Shown here: one piece after another, positions 44,259-53,976 of the stretch | Position numbering within the stretch: position 1 is the stretch's first letter | Layout: each line of letters begins with the position of its first letter | NCBI RefSeq assembly: GCF_002845275.2 | Contig: NZ_CP088149.1 | Span: forward strand, 3,530,501 to 3,594,500 | Direction: 5' to 3' | Length of the DNA stretch: 64,000 nt | Source of the DNA: Pseudomonas sp. S06B 330 | GTDB taxonomy: Bacteria > Pseudomonadota > Gammaproteobacteria > Pseudomonadales > Pseudomonadaceae | Notes under the pieces: model-generated | Told to the model about the DNA's origin: nothing | The model's input: the letters and a program-made list of their open reading frames with translations, nothing else | Databases searched by the model: none | Position numbers and translations under genes: made by a program

Positions 44259-45421
44259 AAACCCTGGCCAACCCAACCCAACGCTTGCGCCTGGGCTTTG
44301 TCGGCGGAGGCCTGGAGTCGTCCATCGGTGCCACCCACCGCTATGCGGCCCATCTGGATGGTCACTTCGAACTGGTTGCCGGAGTATTTGCCCGCGATGC
44401 ACAGCGCAACCTGGCCGCCGCACAAGCGTACGGTGTGGCGCCAGCGCGTGCCTACGCCGACTTCCAGCAGATGGCTCGGGCCGAAGCTGAGCGCGACGAT
44501 GGTATTGAGGCAGTAGCGATCATGGCGCCCAATGCCGTGCATGTCCCGGCGAGCCTGGCTTTTCTCGAACAAGGCATCGATGTCATCTGTGACAAGCCCC
44601 TGGCCACCAGCCTGAATGAAGCCAGAACCCTGCTTGAGCGAGTGCGCCAAGGGCCAGCCCTGCAATTGCTGACGCATAACTACAGCGGCTACCCCATGAT
44701 CCGCGAAGCCCGCGAACTGATTGCCCAAGGCGCCATTGGCGACGTGCGCCTGGTGCAGGTCGAGCATGGCAGCGCCTTCGGCACCCATCCGCTGGAACAA
44801 CAAGGGGTCAAAGCCCTCACCTGGCGTACCGACCCAAGCCAGGCCGGCAGCTCGTCGGTGCTGGCCGATGTCGGCGTGCATGCCCATCAGTTGCTGCGCT
44901 TTGTCACTGGCCAGGAGATCAGCGAAGTCTCGGCGGAGCTCAGTACCCTGGTGCCCGGGCGCCGCTCGGACGACAACGCCCACGTCAAACTGCGCCTGAG
45001 CGGCGGCGCGCGCGGCATGCTCTGGGCCAGCTTCGTCGCTGCTGGTCATCGCCATGGCCTGCAGATCCGGGTGTTCGGCTCCAGCGGTTCACTGTATTGG
45101 CATCAGGAGGAACCGGAGCGTCTGGAACTGCGTCATCAGGATCAACCCCATCAGGTGCTGCGCCGTGGCGAAGCCTGGCTCAGCGACGCGGCCAAGCACG
45201 CCACACGCATCAAGGCTGGTCAGCCTGAAGGTTTGCTCGAAGCCTTCGCCAACCTCTACAGCGATGCTGCCGAACTGATCAGGGCCCGTCGCGAACAACG
45301 CCCCAGTTCACCCTTGGCACGCCTGTGCCCGACAGCAGAAGACGGCTTGCGTGGTATGGCGTTTATCGACGCCTGCGTGCGCTCCGACCAGGATCAAGGC
45401 TGCTGGACCCGCGTGGACTAA
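44255..45421 (+). CDS. Gfo/Idh/MocA oxidoreductase (second)
   Basis: A 388-residue dehydrogenase, only distantly similar to the first one. Motifs: [20 protein letters not shown] (residues 13-32), [13 protein letters not shown] near 110 and the catalytic-His region [13 protein letters not shown] near 207. It starts 4 nt inside the dehydroquinase gene and ends the tightly coupled operon. Such a pair of dehydrogenases next to a dehydroquinase may replace the usual quinate/shikimate dehydrogenase, which is absent from the window. Confidence 0.85.
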   Translation: MKTLANPTQRLRLGFVGGGLESSIGATHRYAAHLDGHFELVAGVFARDAQRNLAAAQAYGVAPARAYADFQQMARAEAERDDGIEAVAIMAPNAVHVPASLAFLEQGIDVICDKPLATSLNEARTLLERVRQGPALQLLTHNYSGYPMIREARELIAQGAIGDVRLVQVEHGSAFGTHPLEQQGVKALTWRTDPSQAGSSSVLADVGVHAHQLLRFVTGQEISEVSAELSTLVPGRRSDDNAHVKLRLSGGARGMLWASFVAAGHRHGLQIRVFGSSGSLYWHQEEPERLELRHQDQPHQVLRRGEAWLSDAAKHATRIKAGQPEGLLEAFANLYSDAAELIRARREQRPSSPLARLCPTAEDGLRGMAFIDACVRSDQDQGCWTRVD

Positions 45422-45488
45422 AGCGCTGTATTACCCATTGAGGGTTACTCCATCGCTGTGATGTGCGGCCCGCGTTGGGCCGCGCATA

Positions 45489-45518
45489 CTCGGTTCCAGC
45501 CCTGACCAAGGAACCGAG
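45489..45518 (+). promoter_or_regulatory. Hairpin over the ribosome site of the nitrilase gene
   Basis: CTCGGTTCC (45489-45497) and GGAACCGAG (45510-45518) are a perfect 9-bp inverted repeat with a 12-nt loop, and the right arm ends exactly at the ATG (45519). The ribosome site AAGGAA lies inside the right arm, so the folded mRNA would hide it. It could also be a DNA operator. Confidence 0.65.
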
Positions 45519-46334
45519 ATGAAGATTGAACTCATACAGCTTGAAGGCCGCGACGGCGATACTGCCTACAACCTGCAACGCACGCTGGAGGCCATTGCCA
45601 GTTGCAAGGCGGACACCGACCTGCTGGTGTTCCCGGAAACCCAGTTGATGGGTTTTGCCAACGCCGAGCAACTGCCAGAAGTTGCCGAACCCCTGCACGG
45701 CCCAAGCCTGCAGGCTGTGCAGCAGGCACTGCGCGAACGCGGTGTGGCCGCCGTGGTCGGCATTGCCGAAGTCGCTGGCGGCGTGTACTACAACACCTCA
45801 GTCCTGCTCACCCCTGACGGCCTGGCCCTGTCTTACCGCAAGACCCACTTGTGGCCGTCCGAACGTGGCCTGTTCCAGGCCGGTGATCGCTTCGCCACCA
45901 CCAGCTGGAACGGGCTGCGCGTCGGCCTGCTGATCTGCTACGACATCGAGTTCCCGGAAAGCAGTCGCGCCCTGGCGCAACTGGGTGTCGACCTGATCAT
46001 TGTCAGCAACGGCAACATGGACCCTTATGGCCCGGTGCACCGCACCGCGATCATGGCACGCGCCCAGGAAAACCAGGCCTTTGCCGTGATGGTCAATCGG
46101 GTAGGCAGCGGTGACGGTGGGCTGGTGTTTGCCGGTGGCAGCAGCGTGGTTGACCCCTTTGGTCGCGTGCTGTTCGAAGCAGGTCGCCAAGCGGGTCGTG
46201 AACAGATCGAGCTGAACCTTGAACTGCTGCAGCGGGCCCGCCGCGACTACGACTACCTCAAGGACCGCCGCCTGCACGTGCCAGGCACCCAGGTAGAGCA
46301 CGCCGACGGGCGTCGCGAACTGTTGATTGCCTAG
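45519..46334 (+). CDS. Carbon-nitrogen hydrolase (nitrilase-superfamily amidase)
   Basis: A 271-residue cytoplasmic amidase. The catalytic triad of the superfamily is intact: Glu40 (FPETQ), Lys108 (YRKTHLWPSE) and Cys140 (LICYDIEFPE). Members such as AguB open N-carbamoylputrescine; it is shorter than AguB, so the substrate is open. It is followed after 37 nt by a polyamine-type binding protein, hinting at an amine-derived amide. A hairpin covers its ribosome site. Confidence 0.88.
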   Translation: MKIELIQLEGRDGDTAYNLQRTLEAIASCKADTDLLVFPETQLMGFANAEQLPEVAEPLHGPSLQAVQQALRERGVAAVVGIAEVAGGVYYNTSVLLTPDGLALSYRKTHLWPSERGLFQAGDRFATTSWNGLRVGLLICYDIEFPESSRALAQLGVDLIIVSNGNMDPYGPVHRTAIMARAQENQAFAVMVNRVGSGDGGLVFAGGSSVVDPFGRVLFEAGRQAGREQIELNLELLQRARRDYDYLKDRRLHVPGTQVEHADGRRELLIA

Positions 46335-46371
46335 CACCACCCCACAACAACAAGAACTCTGGAGTGCTCCG

Positions 46372-47475
46372 ATGAAGCCGATCCGCTGCTTACCCCTGGC
46401 CTTGGCTGCGTTGCTGTGTATGGCTGGCACTGAGGCGCAAGAAACCTCCACGCCCAGCGTGCACATCTACAACTGGTACGACTATATCGCACCGAATACC
46501 ACCAAGGACTTTCAGCACGCTTCAGGCATCGCCCCGGTCTATGACGTGTTCGACAACAGCGACGTGATGCAAAGCAAGTTGATGGCCGGGCGCAGTGGCT
46601 ATGACGTCGTGTTCGCCAGCGGCGATCTGCTGCCCAACCTGATCAAGGCCGGGGTATTGGCAGAACTTGACCGCAGCCAGCTGCCCAACTTCCCGCACCT
46701 GGACCCGCAGATGCTCGCCAAGTTGCAGAGCAACGACCCCGGTAACCGCTACGCGGCGCCCTACATGTGGGGGACCACTGGCATCGGCTATGACCAGGAC
46801 AAGGTCAACGCCTTGCTCGGCGATCAGGCCCCGGTGGACTCCTGGGCACTGATTTTCGATGAAGCAAACCTTGCCAAGCTGGGCGAATGTGGAGTGGCCA
46901 TGCTCGACGCACCCAATGAGATCATCCCCATCGCCCTGCATTACCTAGGCTTGCCCTACAACAGCAAGAATCCGGATGACTACCGCAAAGCCGAGGCGCT
47001 GCTGCTCAAGCTGCGTCCGCACATTCGCTATTTCGACTCATCGAAGTTCATTTCGGACCTGGCCAATGGCAATGTCTGCGTGGTGCTCGGCTGGTCTGGC
47101 GGCGTGTTCGAGGCCAAGCTCAGTGCGGAAAATGCCGGCAATGGTCGGCATATCCGCTACAGCATTCCGCGCGAAGGCGCACCGTTATGGCTGGAAAGCA
47201 TGGTCCTGCTCAAGCAGGCGCCGAACCCGCAACAAGGCCTGGCATTCATCAATTACATGCTCACGCCCAAAGTCATCGCTGAGTCGACCAACTACCTGGG
47301 CTACCCGAATGCCAATAAAGACGCCACTTCCCTGGTCGACGCTCACATCCGCGACAACCCTACGGTGTACCCGTCGCAGGCCGTGCTCGACACCCTGTTC
47401 CCCCTTGAGCCCTTGCCACTGAAGCTTGAACGGGTACGTACCCGGGTGTGGAGCAAGGTTAAAACCGGTAGCTGA
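46372..47475 (+). CDS. Periplasmic polyamine-type solute-binding protein
   Basis: A 367-residue PotF/SpuD-like binding protein with a signal peptide (LPLALAALLCMAGTEA). The opening SVHIYNWYDYIAPNTTKDFQ, then APYMWGTTGIGYDQDKVNAL and GVAMLDAPNEIIPIALHYLG are typical of putrescine/spermidine-binding proteins. No permease or ATPase gene follows, so it is an orphan that must share a transporter encoded elsewhere or act as a sensor. GGAG precedes the ATG at 46372. Confidence 0.9.
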   Translation: MKPIRCLPLALAALLCMAGTEAQETSTPSVHIYNWYDYIAPNTTKDFQHASGIAPVYDVFDNSDVMQSKLMAGRSGYDVVFASGDLLPNLIKAGVLAELDRSQLPNFPHLDPQMLAKLQSNDPGNRYAAPYMWGTTGIGYDQDKVNALLGDQAPVDSWALIFDEANLAKLGECGVAMLDAPNEIIPIALHYLGLPYNSKNPDDYRKAEALLLKLRPHIRYFDSSKFISDLANGNVCVVLGWSGGVFEAKLSAENAGNGRHIRYSIPREGAPLWLESMVLLKQAPNPQQGLAFINYMLTPKVIAESTNYLGYPNANKDATSLVDAHIRDNPTVYPSQAVLDTLFPLEPLPLKLERVRTRVWSKVKTGS

Positions 47476-47481
47476 CCGCCT

Positions 47482-48039
47482 TCAGTCTTCCAGTGGTTTA
47501 GGCGGTGAAAGCGGCTTGGCAGGTTTTGCCGGCTTGGCCTGCTTACCGTCTTTGGGCGGTGCGCTGGCGGCCTGCTTCTGCTCTGCCACAGTCGGTGCGA
47601 CGATGGCTTTTTCTGCAGCGGGTAAAGCGTCGACTGCGTCGAAGATCGTCTTGGGTTCGACGGTGCCCGTGTGTTCTATTATTTTCTGTGTGCCATCTTT
47701 GCCCACCAGCACTACCAGAGTAGCAACCGTGTCTTTGGCGCTGAACTTGAACTCACGGATCAGCGCCATGGTGGTCTGCTGTTCGAGGAATTTGTCGTCA
47801 CGCTTGCCAATCATGCCCGCAACGCTATAGAGCACCAGGTTGCGATCATCAAATGCTTTCTTGGTGGCCGGGTCCTCGAGGGCTTTATTCAAACCGCGCA
47901 GAGTCGGGTCGGCGGTGCTAGGCGCGATGATGACCAGCGGACGGGCCTTGTACAGGTCCTGTTCCAGGGGCTTCTCGTCCGCGAAGACGGGGCCAGCAAC
48001 GGCCAATAGGATAGCAAGGGTCAGTGACCGTACGCGCAT
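47482..48039 (-). CDS. Secreted DUF4174 protein
   Basis: A 185-residue exported protein with a signal peptide (RSLTLAILLAVAGPVFA), a DUF4174 thioredoxin-like domain (ARPLVIIAPSTADPTLRGLN, then NLVLYSVAGMIG, VATLVVLVGKDGTQKI) and a repetitive Lys/Pro/Ala tail (AKPAKPAKPLSPPKP). No CxxC motif, so not an active oxidoreductase. The second ATG (48039) has GGAG six bases upstream; the one at 48045 abuts it. Role unknown. It is convergent with the binding protein gene. Confidence 0.82.
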   Translation of the reverse strand: MRVRSLTLAILLAVAGPVFADEKPLEQDLYKARPLVIIAPSTADPTLRGLNKALEDPATKKAFDDRNLVLYSVAGMIGKRDDKFLEQQTTMALIREFKFSAKDTVATLVVLVGKDGTQKIIEHTGTVEPKTIFDAVDALPAAEKAIVAPTVAEQKQAASAPPKDGKQAKPAKPAKPLSPPKPLED

Positions 48040-48260
48040 GCGCATCTCCTTCAGTTTCCATGCAACAAAGACTACAGATCGCGACGAAAGATCCGAAGTG
48101 CGAGCCTAAACTACAGGACGAAATCCGTGGGCAGCTCAAAAGTAACTTCCGATTTCCATGTAAGGCCTTGAGCGTGCTCAGAATAGGCTGACATCTGAAT
48201 CTGAGGATAGCTGATGGCTGTCAGCCACGCCTGCCACTCCCCCTGTCGAAGGACTGGACC

Positions 48261-48761
48261 ATGAGCGTTGTCGATACCTTGCTGTTGTTGCTGATCCTTG
48301 CCACTGCCCTGGGGTGTGGCCTGATGGGCGGGTTGTTTTTTGCCTTCTCCAACTTCGTCATGAAAGCCCTGGAGCGCATCCCGGAGCAGAGCGCGGTGAC
48401 GGCCATGCAGTCGATCAACCAGGTGGTGCTCAATCGCTTGTTCCTGGCCCTGTTCTTTGGTACTGCGCTGACCAGCATTGCCTTGCTGGTCTGGGCCTAC
48501 CAGCGCTGGCCGCTGCCGGGCAGCTTGTGCATGGCCATCGGCAGTGCGCTGTACCTGGCGGGTAACGTGGTGGTGACGATGCTGTTCAACGTACCGAAAA
48601 ACCAGAGCCTCGCCCGCCTTGACCCGGCCAGTGCCGAGGCGGCAGTTGCCTGGCATCGTTATGTACCGACGTGGAATCGCTGGAATCATGTGCGCACGGT
48701 GACCGCCTTGGCGGCGGCGGCCTGGTTGATGTTGGCGCTGGCCTTGATTCGCGGGGTATAG
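48261..48761 (+). CDS. DUF1772 (anthrone-oxygenase-like) membrane protein
   Basis: A 166-residue membrane protein with four helices: LLLLLILATALGCGLMGGLF, ALFFGTALTSIALLVWAY, LCMAIGSALYLAGNVVVTML and TALAAAAWLMLALALI. The segment NVPKNQSLARLDP, then AWHRYVPTWNRWNHVRTVTA matches DUF1772. Its relatives include fungal anthrone oxygenases, but bacterial members have no known substrate. It stands alone; a REP hairpin follows. Confidence 0.83.
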   Translation: MSVVDTLLLLLILATALGCGLMGGLFFAFSNFVMKALERIPEQSAVTAMQSINQVVLNRLFLALFFGTALTSIALLVWAYQRWPLPGSLCMAIGSALYLAGNVVVTMLFNVPKNQSLARLDPASAEAAVAWHRYVPTWNRWNHVRTVTALAAAAWLMLALALIRGV

Positions 48762-48785
48762 CACCAGGTGGGGGACTGTTGATTC

Positions 48786-48813
48786 GTAGCCGCTGCCGCC
48801 AGGCTGCGGCTAC
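48786..48813. repeat. REP hairpin (second REP family)
   Basis: GTAGCCGCTGCCGCCAGGCT then GCGGCTAC forms an imperfect hairpin and matches the core of the REPIN at 40.13-40.26 kb. It is located between the convergent DUF1772 gene and polB. Confidence 0.7.
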
Positions 48814-48834
48814 CACGGGCCAATCAGGCCGTTG

Positions 48835-51195
48835 TTAGAACAACCCCATCTGCCGATCAATCAACGCCGAAAAATCGTCCTGCACAAACGGCAGGATCGC
48901 ATCGGCCACCGGTTGCAGTTGCCGGGTCAGGTAGTGGTCGTAGTCGATGGCCGAGTGCCGGGTCTCCAGCGGTTCAGGACCTGCCACGGTAATCACATAA
49001 CTGATCCAGCCACCATTCTGGTACTGCCGTGGCCGCCCCTCGCGTTGGTTGAACGCATCGGCCATGCGCGCAGCACGCACATGAGGCGGAACATTGCGCT
49101 GGTAGTCCGCCAGCGGCCGACGCAAGCGCTTGCGGTAGATGAGCAGCTCATCCTGTTCACCGGCCAGGGTCTTGCGCACGTATTCGCGCAAATACGCCTG
49201 GTAGGGCTGGCGCCGAAAAATACGCTCGTACAGTTCCTGCTGGAATTGTCGGGCCAGCGGCGACCAGTCGGTACGCACGCTTTCCAGGCCCTTGTAGACC
49301 ATCTCTTCATGCCCGTCGGCACGTTGGACCAAGCCGGCATAACGCTTCTTGCTGCCCTCTTCTGCACCGCGGATGGTCGGCATCAGAAAGCGCTTGTAGT
49401 GGGTTTCGTACTGCAGCTCCAGAGCACAGTCCAGGTCATAGGTGGCCCGCAGATGCTCGCGCCACCATTGGTTGACTTGCTGCACCAGGTGCCGTCCGAT
49501 GGCCTCGGCTTCGGCTTCGCCGTGGGCTTGCTTGAGCCAGACAAAGGTGGAATCGGTGTCGCCATAAATCACCGCATAGCCTTGGGCCTCAATCAGCTCG
49601 CGGGTGCGGCGCATGATCTCGTGGCCGCGCATCGTAATTGACGACGCCAGACGTGGATCGAAAAAACGGCAACCACTGGAGCCCAGCACCCCGTAAAACG
49701 CGTTCATGATGATCTTCAAGGCTTGGGACAGCGGCGCGTTTTGCTCGCGTTTGGCGGTCTCGCGGCCTTGCCAGACCCGCTCGACAATGGCCGGCAAACA
49801 ATGATGGGTGCGAGAAAAGCGTGCACCTCGAAAACCCGGTACCGATGTCTCATTACCGGGCTCTCGAAGGCCCTCCACCAAACCCAGCGGGTCGATGAGG
49901 AAGGTGCGAATGATCGAGGGATACAGGCTCTTGTAATCGAGCACCAACACCGACTCGTACAGGCCAGGCCGCGAGTCCATGACAAAGCCGCCGGGGCTGG
50001 CCTCGTCTGGGCGCTCCCCCTGATTCGGCGCAACAAAACCCTGGCGGTGCATCAAGGGCATGTACAGGTGGCCGAAGGCGGCAACCGAACCTCCGCTGCG
50101 ATCGGCCGGCAAACCGGTGACCGTAGCCCGTTCGAGCAAGAAGGTCAGCAGCTCGGTCTTGGCGAAGATGCGCGTGACCAGCTCGCAATCCTTGAGGTTG
50201 TAGCGGGCAAGGGCCGGCTTGTCCTCGGCGAACATGCGGTTGATTTCATCCATGCGCTGGTATGGCGTATCGATTGCCTTACCCTCGCCAAGCAGGGTCT
50301 GGGCGACATTCTCCAGGCTGAACGAGGGGAAGCTCCAGGTTGCCGAGCGCAGCGCTTCGATGCCGTCGATGATCAAGCGGCCACTGGCCGCAGCAAAAAA
50401 ATGCGAGCGGCTACCCTGTTCGCGCCACTCCATCACCTCGCCCTCACGCCCGAGGCGCAGCGGCACCTGCAATTGCTCGGCGTGGGCCTGCAACACGCGC
50501 AGGTCGAACTGCACCAGGTTCCAGCCAATAATTGCATCCGGGTCATGCACTGACAGCCAGTGGTTCAAGCGCTCGAGCAACTGCGCACGGCTGTCGCAAT
50601 ACTCAAGGTCAAAATCGATGCCCTCGGCATCACCATTGGCCGGACCGAGCATGTACACCTGGCGCTGGCCGCAGCCTTCCAGGGCAATGGAATACAGCTC
50701 GCCACGTTCGGTGGTTTCGATATCCAGCGATACCAGCTTCAGTGTCGGCCGGTAATCGGCGGCGGGCTTGAGTTGGCCATCCTGCAGCACACCATGCTCG
50801 TCCACGGTGCCGCTGAAGCTGACCGGCGCGGTGATGAAACGCTCCATCAGGTAGCGCTCGGGGGGACGAATGTCAGCCTCGTAAACTTGCACCCCGGCGG
50901 CACGCAAACGCTTTTCCAGTTGAATCAATTGACGATGCTGGCGGCAATACAAGCCCAGTACCGGCCGTTGCTCGAAGTCACGCAGCTCAAGCGGGCGCAA
51001 CTCCACCCCACGCTCACCACGCAGTACCGCCTGTGCTTGCTCACGGTGAGCTGCAGGAATGAAGGCCACTGACGTCTGCGGCGACAAGCGCAAGCGCCGT
51101 GGGCCCTGATCGGTGGCCAGCCAGAACTCAACGCAGGTGCCTGCCGGGGTATCGCGCCAATGCCGAGTCAGGACAAAGCCCTGCTGTAACTCCAC
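48835..51195 (-). CDS. polB: DNA polymerase II (family B)
   Basis: A 786-residue family-B polymerase used in translesion and restart of replication after damage; SOS-inducible in E. coli. Exonuclease motifs are intact (DIET near residue 155, [15 protein letters not shown] near 220, YNLKDCELV near 325), as are the polymerase motifs [13 protein letters not shown] near 415, [13 protein letters not shown] near 490 and [11 protein letters not shown] near 545. The start ATG is at 51195. No LexA box is obvious by eye in the 50 bp upstream. Confidence 0.95.
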   Translation of the reverse strand: MELQQGFVLTRHWRDTPAGTCVEFWLATDQGPRRLRLSPQTSVAFIPAAHREQAQAVLRGERGVELRPLELRDFEQRPVLGLYCRQHRQLIQLEKRLRAAGVQVYEADIRPPERYLMERFITAPVSFSGTVDEHGVLQDGQLKPAADYRPTLKLVSLDIETTERGELYSIALEGCGQRQVYMLGPANGDAEGIDFDLEYCDSRAQLLERLNHWLSVHDPDAIIGWNLVQFDLRVLQAHAEQLQVPLRLGREGEVMEWREQGSRSHFFAAASGRLIIDGIEALRSATWSFPSFSLENVAQTLLGEGKAIDTPYQRMDEINRMFAEDKPALARYNLKDCELVTRIFAKTELLTFLLERATVTGLPADRSGGSVAAFGHLYMPLMHRQGFVAPNQGERPDEASPGGFVMDSRPGLYESVLVLDYKSLYPSIIRTFLIDPLGLVEGLREPGNETSVPGFRGARFSRTHHCLPAIVERVWQGRETAKREQNAPLSQALKIIMNAFYGVLGSSGCRFFDPRLASSITMRGHEIMRRTRELIEAQGYAVIYGDTDSTFVWLKQAHGEAEAEAIGRHLVQQVNQWWREHLRATYDLDCALELQYETHYKRFLMPTIRGAEEGSKKRYAGLVQRADGHEEMVYKGLESVRTDWSPLARQFQQELYERIFRRQPYQAYLREYVRKTLAGEQDELLIYRKRLRRPLADYQRNVPPHVRAARMADAFNQREGRPRQYQNGGWISYVITVAGPEPLETRHSAIDYDHYLTRQLQPVADAILPFVQDDFSALIDRQMGLF

Positions 51196-51363
51196 CGCTG
51201 CAACCTCTGAACCACTGAGTAAGTGAGGATTCTACCTTAGCCAGCCACCCGAATGCCCGGTTTAAAGCCGTACTGCCGGGCACCGGACGCGTTTACCGGT
51301 TTTCATCGATTTCATGGCCGAGCGGGTGTTTGCCGAGCCTGCCCGCCAGGTTCCGCACTGCTA

Positions 51364-52284
51364 TTAGTCATACAAATAGTCAATACCCAGCAAAGGCAGC
51401 TGCGGCACCCTGGCCAGTAAAAAATCGCCCAGCGCCTGCACCTGCCGCGCTTGAGGAGAAGACGTCAGCCAGGTCAAGTAGTACCCCTCACCGGTAGATA
51501 CCGCCTGGGGCACTGGCGCGACCAAACGCCCGGCATCCAGCTCGCCGCGAGCCAGCAACAAATCGACCACGGCAACACCTGCGTCTTGCTGGGCAGCGGA
51601 CATGCCCTGGTCGAGGGTGTCGAACAACTGCCCACGTTCGCCCCCACTTGGCGACGCGCCAACCCGCGCCAGCCAGCGGCGCCAGTCCCGGCGATCCGCG
51701 GAGCAGTGCAGATGCTCAGCACGCTGCAAGCCGGCAATTCCGGTTTCAATCAGCGCTTGATAAGCAGGGCTGCAGACCGGTAGCAACCACTCATCGAACA
51801 GTTTGAGGCTGTCTACATCAGGGCCAAAACGCCCGTCGGCCAACAGGATCGCGGCGTCATAGGGTTCGCTGTAAAAGTCCACGCAGTCGATGTCCATCCA
51901 CACACTGGACAGCTGCACCCTGCTCTGTGGCGCTGCTTGACGGTACTGTCCAAGCCCCTCAAGGAGCCAGCGCATAGTCAGCGTTGAAGGTGCCTTGAGG
52001 CGAATGCCGTTACGGTCTTTCTTGAGCACGGCGCAGGCATTGTCGATGATCTTGAAGCCGACTTTCAGTTCTTGAGCCAATGTACGGCCGGGTTCGGTCA
52101 GCGCCAGCTTCGGGCCTCGGCGTTCGAACAGCGCGCAATCGAACAAGCCTTCAAGGGTCTTGATGTGGTGACTGATGGCACCCTGGGTCAGCGCCAGTTC
52201 CTGAGCCGCACGGGTAAAGGAGCCATAGCGCGCCGCCACCTCGAACGCCCGCAGGGCCTGCAGGGCAGGAATTCGTTCGGACAT
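51364..52284 (-). CDS. LysR-type regulator (GcvA-like)
   Basis: A 306-residue LysR protein with the GcvA-type start IPALQALRAFEVAARYGSFT and DNA-binding TQGAISHHIKTLEGLFDCAL. The effector domain is complete (WMDIDCVDFYSEPYDAAILL). The ATG at 52284 has GAGG six bases upstream. It is divergent from a LysE-type exporter gene, the common regulator-exporter arrangement, so it probably controls that gene. Confidence 0.86.
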   Translation of the reverse strand: MSERIPALQALRAFEVAARYGSFTRAAQELALTQGAISHHIKTLEGLFDCALFERRGPKLALTEPGRTLAQELKVGFKIIDNACAVLKKDRNGIRLKAPSTLTMRWLLEGLGQYRQAAPQSRVQLSSVWMDIDCVDFYSEPYDAAILLADGRFGPDVDSLKLFDEWLLPVCSPAYQALIETGIAGLQRAEHLHCSADRRDWRRWLARVGASPSGGERGQLFDTLDQGMSAAQQDAGVAVVDLLLARGELDAGRLVAPVPQAVSTGEGYYLTWLTSSPQARQVQALGDFLLARVPQLPLLGIDYLYD

Positions 52285-52397
52285 GGCCAGCCTCAAGCAT
52301 GAGTAATACTAATAGAAAGCCATAGCAACAGGCGTTTTACAAGGTTCAATGGGCTGGCAAGAATGCCCGCCTCCCCCTCTTGTTGCCGAGCGCCCTG

Positions 52398-53108
52398 ATG
52401 AATACTGCGTTGCTGCTGACCTATGTATTGACTGTGACACTGTTGATTGCCACACCAGGACCGGTCGTGGCACTGGTGATCCACACCGCTGCCACCGGTG
52501 GTCGGCGCCAGGCGCTGTTGACGGCCCTGGGCACCAACGGCGCTTCACTCGTGCTGATTGCCATGGCCGCCAGCCTGATTCTCACCAGTGCGGTGATTGA
52601 TCCGCGCTGGCTGACCCTGGTTAGCGTGCTGGGCTGCCTGTTCATCGGCTATCGGGCGGCTTGCAGCCTGCGCCAGACAGTAGCGCCAACAGCCGATGCC
52701 GCGATGACCGTGTCTGGGCAAGGAGGCCTGTGGCAAGGGTTTGCCATCGGGGTGTCAAACCCTAAGGACATTCTGTTCTTCGTGGCCTTATTCCCACAGT
52801 TCATCCAGATCACTTCTCAGGTGAGTCACAGCCTGTTACTACTTTCTCTGGTCTGGCTAATGCTCGATATCGCCATACTAGGGCTGCTCATCTTGTTGAC
52901 CAACAAACTGGCAACCCCACGGCGCCAGCAGCTGATCAGCCTGACCAGCGGTGCGCTGCTACTGGTGATGGCTGCTATGGGCCTGCTTTATAATCTCCAT
53001 ACGCTCTGGCTCGACGGTTTCATGGCTTTCGAGACCGGTCCTACAACGGGTAGAATGCTTGAGTCCATGACAGGCACCTTCGAACCCCACTACGGACAGT
53101 TGGCTTGA
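52398..53108 (+). CDS. LysE/RhtB-family amino-acid exporter
   Basis: A 236-residue inner-membrane exporter: LLTYVLTVTLLIATPGPVVA with the family GPxxA motif, about six helices, and QGFAIGVSNPKDILFFVALF (the conserved NPK region) near 121. It carries an extra hydrophilic C-terminal tail (GPTTGRMLESMTGTFEPHYG). Divergent from the LysR gene; likely exports a basic or neutral amino acid or a homoserine-like compound. The stop overlaps the frame of the next gene. Confidence 0.87.
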   Translation: MNTALLLTYVLTVTLLIATPGPVVALVIHTAATGGRRQALLTALGTNGASLVLIAMAASLILTSAVIDPRWLTLVSVLGCLFIGYRAACSLRQTVAPTADAAMTVSGQGGLWQGFAIGVSNPKDILFFVALFPQFIQITSQVSHSLLLLSLVWLMLDIAILGLLILLTNKLATPRRQQLISLTSGALLLVMAAMGLLYNLHTLWLDGFMAFETGPTTGRMLESMTGTFEPHYGQLA

Positions 53109-53140
53109 ATCCTGAACATCACCGTCACATTACTATTTTG

Positions 53141-53872
53141 ATGCCCAGCCACCAGACACCACGCCACGCAGCCTTCACCCTGCTCCGCGCACCGCTGTTA
53201 GCTGCCCTGTTTGGCACGCTTGCACCGGCATGCGCCATAGCTGATGGCCTGCGCATCGACCCCCATGCCGACCTGCTGTACCGCCAGGCCCTGCCCCTGC
53301 TGGAGCAAGCCGACAATCAGAACAACAGCTTCAGTCTCAAGACCAGCACCACCGACCAAGACCTGGCACAACAGGGCCAGGCCATGGGCCGCACCCTGGC
53401 ACCTGCCGTGAGCCTGTTGAAGAAAGCCGTGGAGCTGGACCATCCGGTGGCACGCTACCGCCTGGCGCTCTACTACATGACCTACCTGCCTGCCGAGCAG
53501 ATACCGTCAGCGGCCTGCCCGCTGTTGAAAACCAGCCTTGGCCAAGGCTTTGCACCCTCAGCCCTGGGGATTGAGGCCTGGTGCTCGGATTACCGGGAAA
53601 GTGCAGCATTTGCCAAGGCTCTGGACAATATCCCAAGCATGGCCACCCGCTACGCACCCTACTACCCGCAACCGGCCGAACGCTTGCTGTGCAACCGTGA
53701 ACAGCCGCAGGGGCTGGCCTTGCAGTGGGGTCGTCAGCGCGACTACCAGGCAGAAATCTACCGGCTGCAAGGCAACAGCAACCCGGACCTACGTCAGTCT
53801 TATTGGCAGAAAGCCGTCGATCTGAACGGCTGTTTCGCGGTCCGACAACGCATGCTCAGCAGCCATCCCTGA
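53141..53872 (+). CDS. Secreted hypothetical protein with helical repeat-like body
   Basis: A 243-residue exported protein. Signal peptide FTLLRAPLLAALFGTLAPAC-AIA is followed by helical segments (LLYRQALPLLEQADNQ, AVSLLKKAVELDHPVARYRL, YYMTYLPAEQIPSAACPLLK) that look like Sel1/TPR-type repeats. Four cysteines could pair. The ATG at 53141 is used; an in-frame TTG at 53105 would add 12 residues. No clear ribosome site is visible before either. Function unknown. Confidence 0.65.
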   Translation: MPSHQTPRHAAFTLLRAPLLAALFGTLAPACAIADGLRIDPHADLLYRQALPLLEQADNQNNSFSLKTSTTDQDLAQQGQAMGRTLAPAVSLLKKAVELDHPVARYRLALYYMTYLPAEQIPSAACPLLKTSLGQGFAPSALGIEAWCSDYRESAAFAKALDNIPSMATRYAPYYPQPAERLLCNREQPQGLALQWGRQRDYQAEIYRLQGNSNPDLRQSYWQKAVDLNGCFAVRQRMLSSHP

Positions 53873-53976
53873 GGTTAAGCGTAACGAGCGGGTGAGGTTG
53901 CACAGCAAGATCGTTCAAGTCACCTGCGCACGGCTCTGGCATGCTGTGCAACCTTGTTCAGCTGTCGCAGATCTCC

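Noticed and set aside
51196..51363. LexA box for DNA polymerase II.
   Set aside because: No CTGTN8ACAG-like palindrome was found between polB and the lysR gene.
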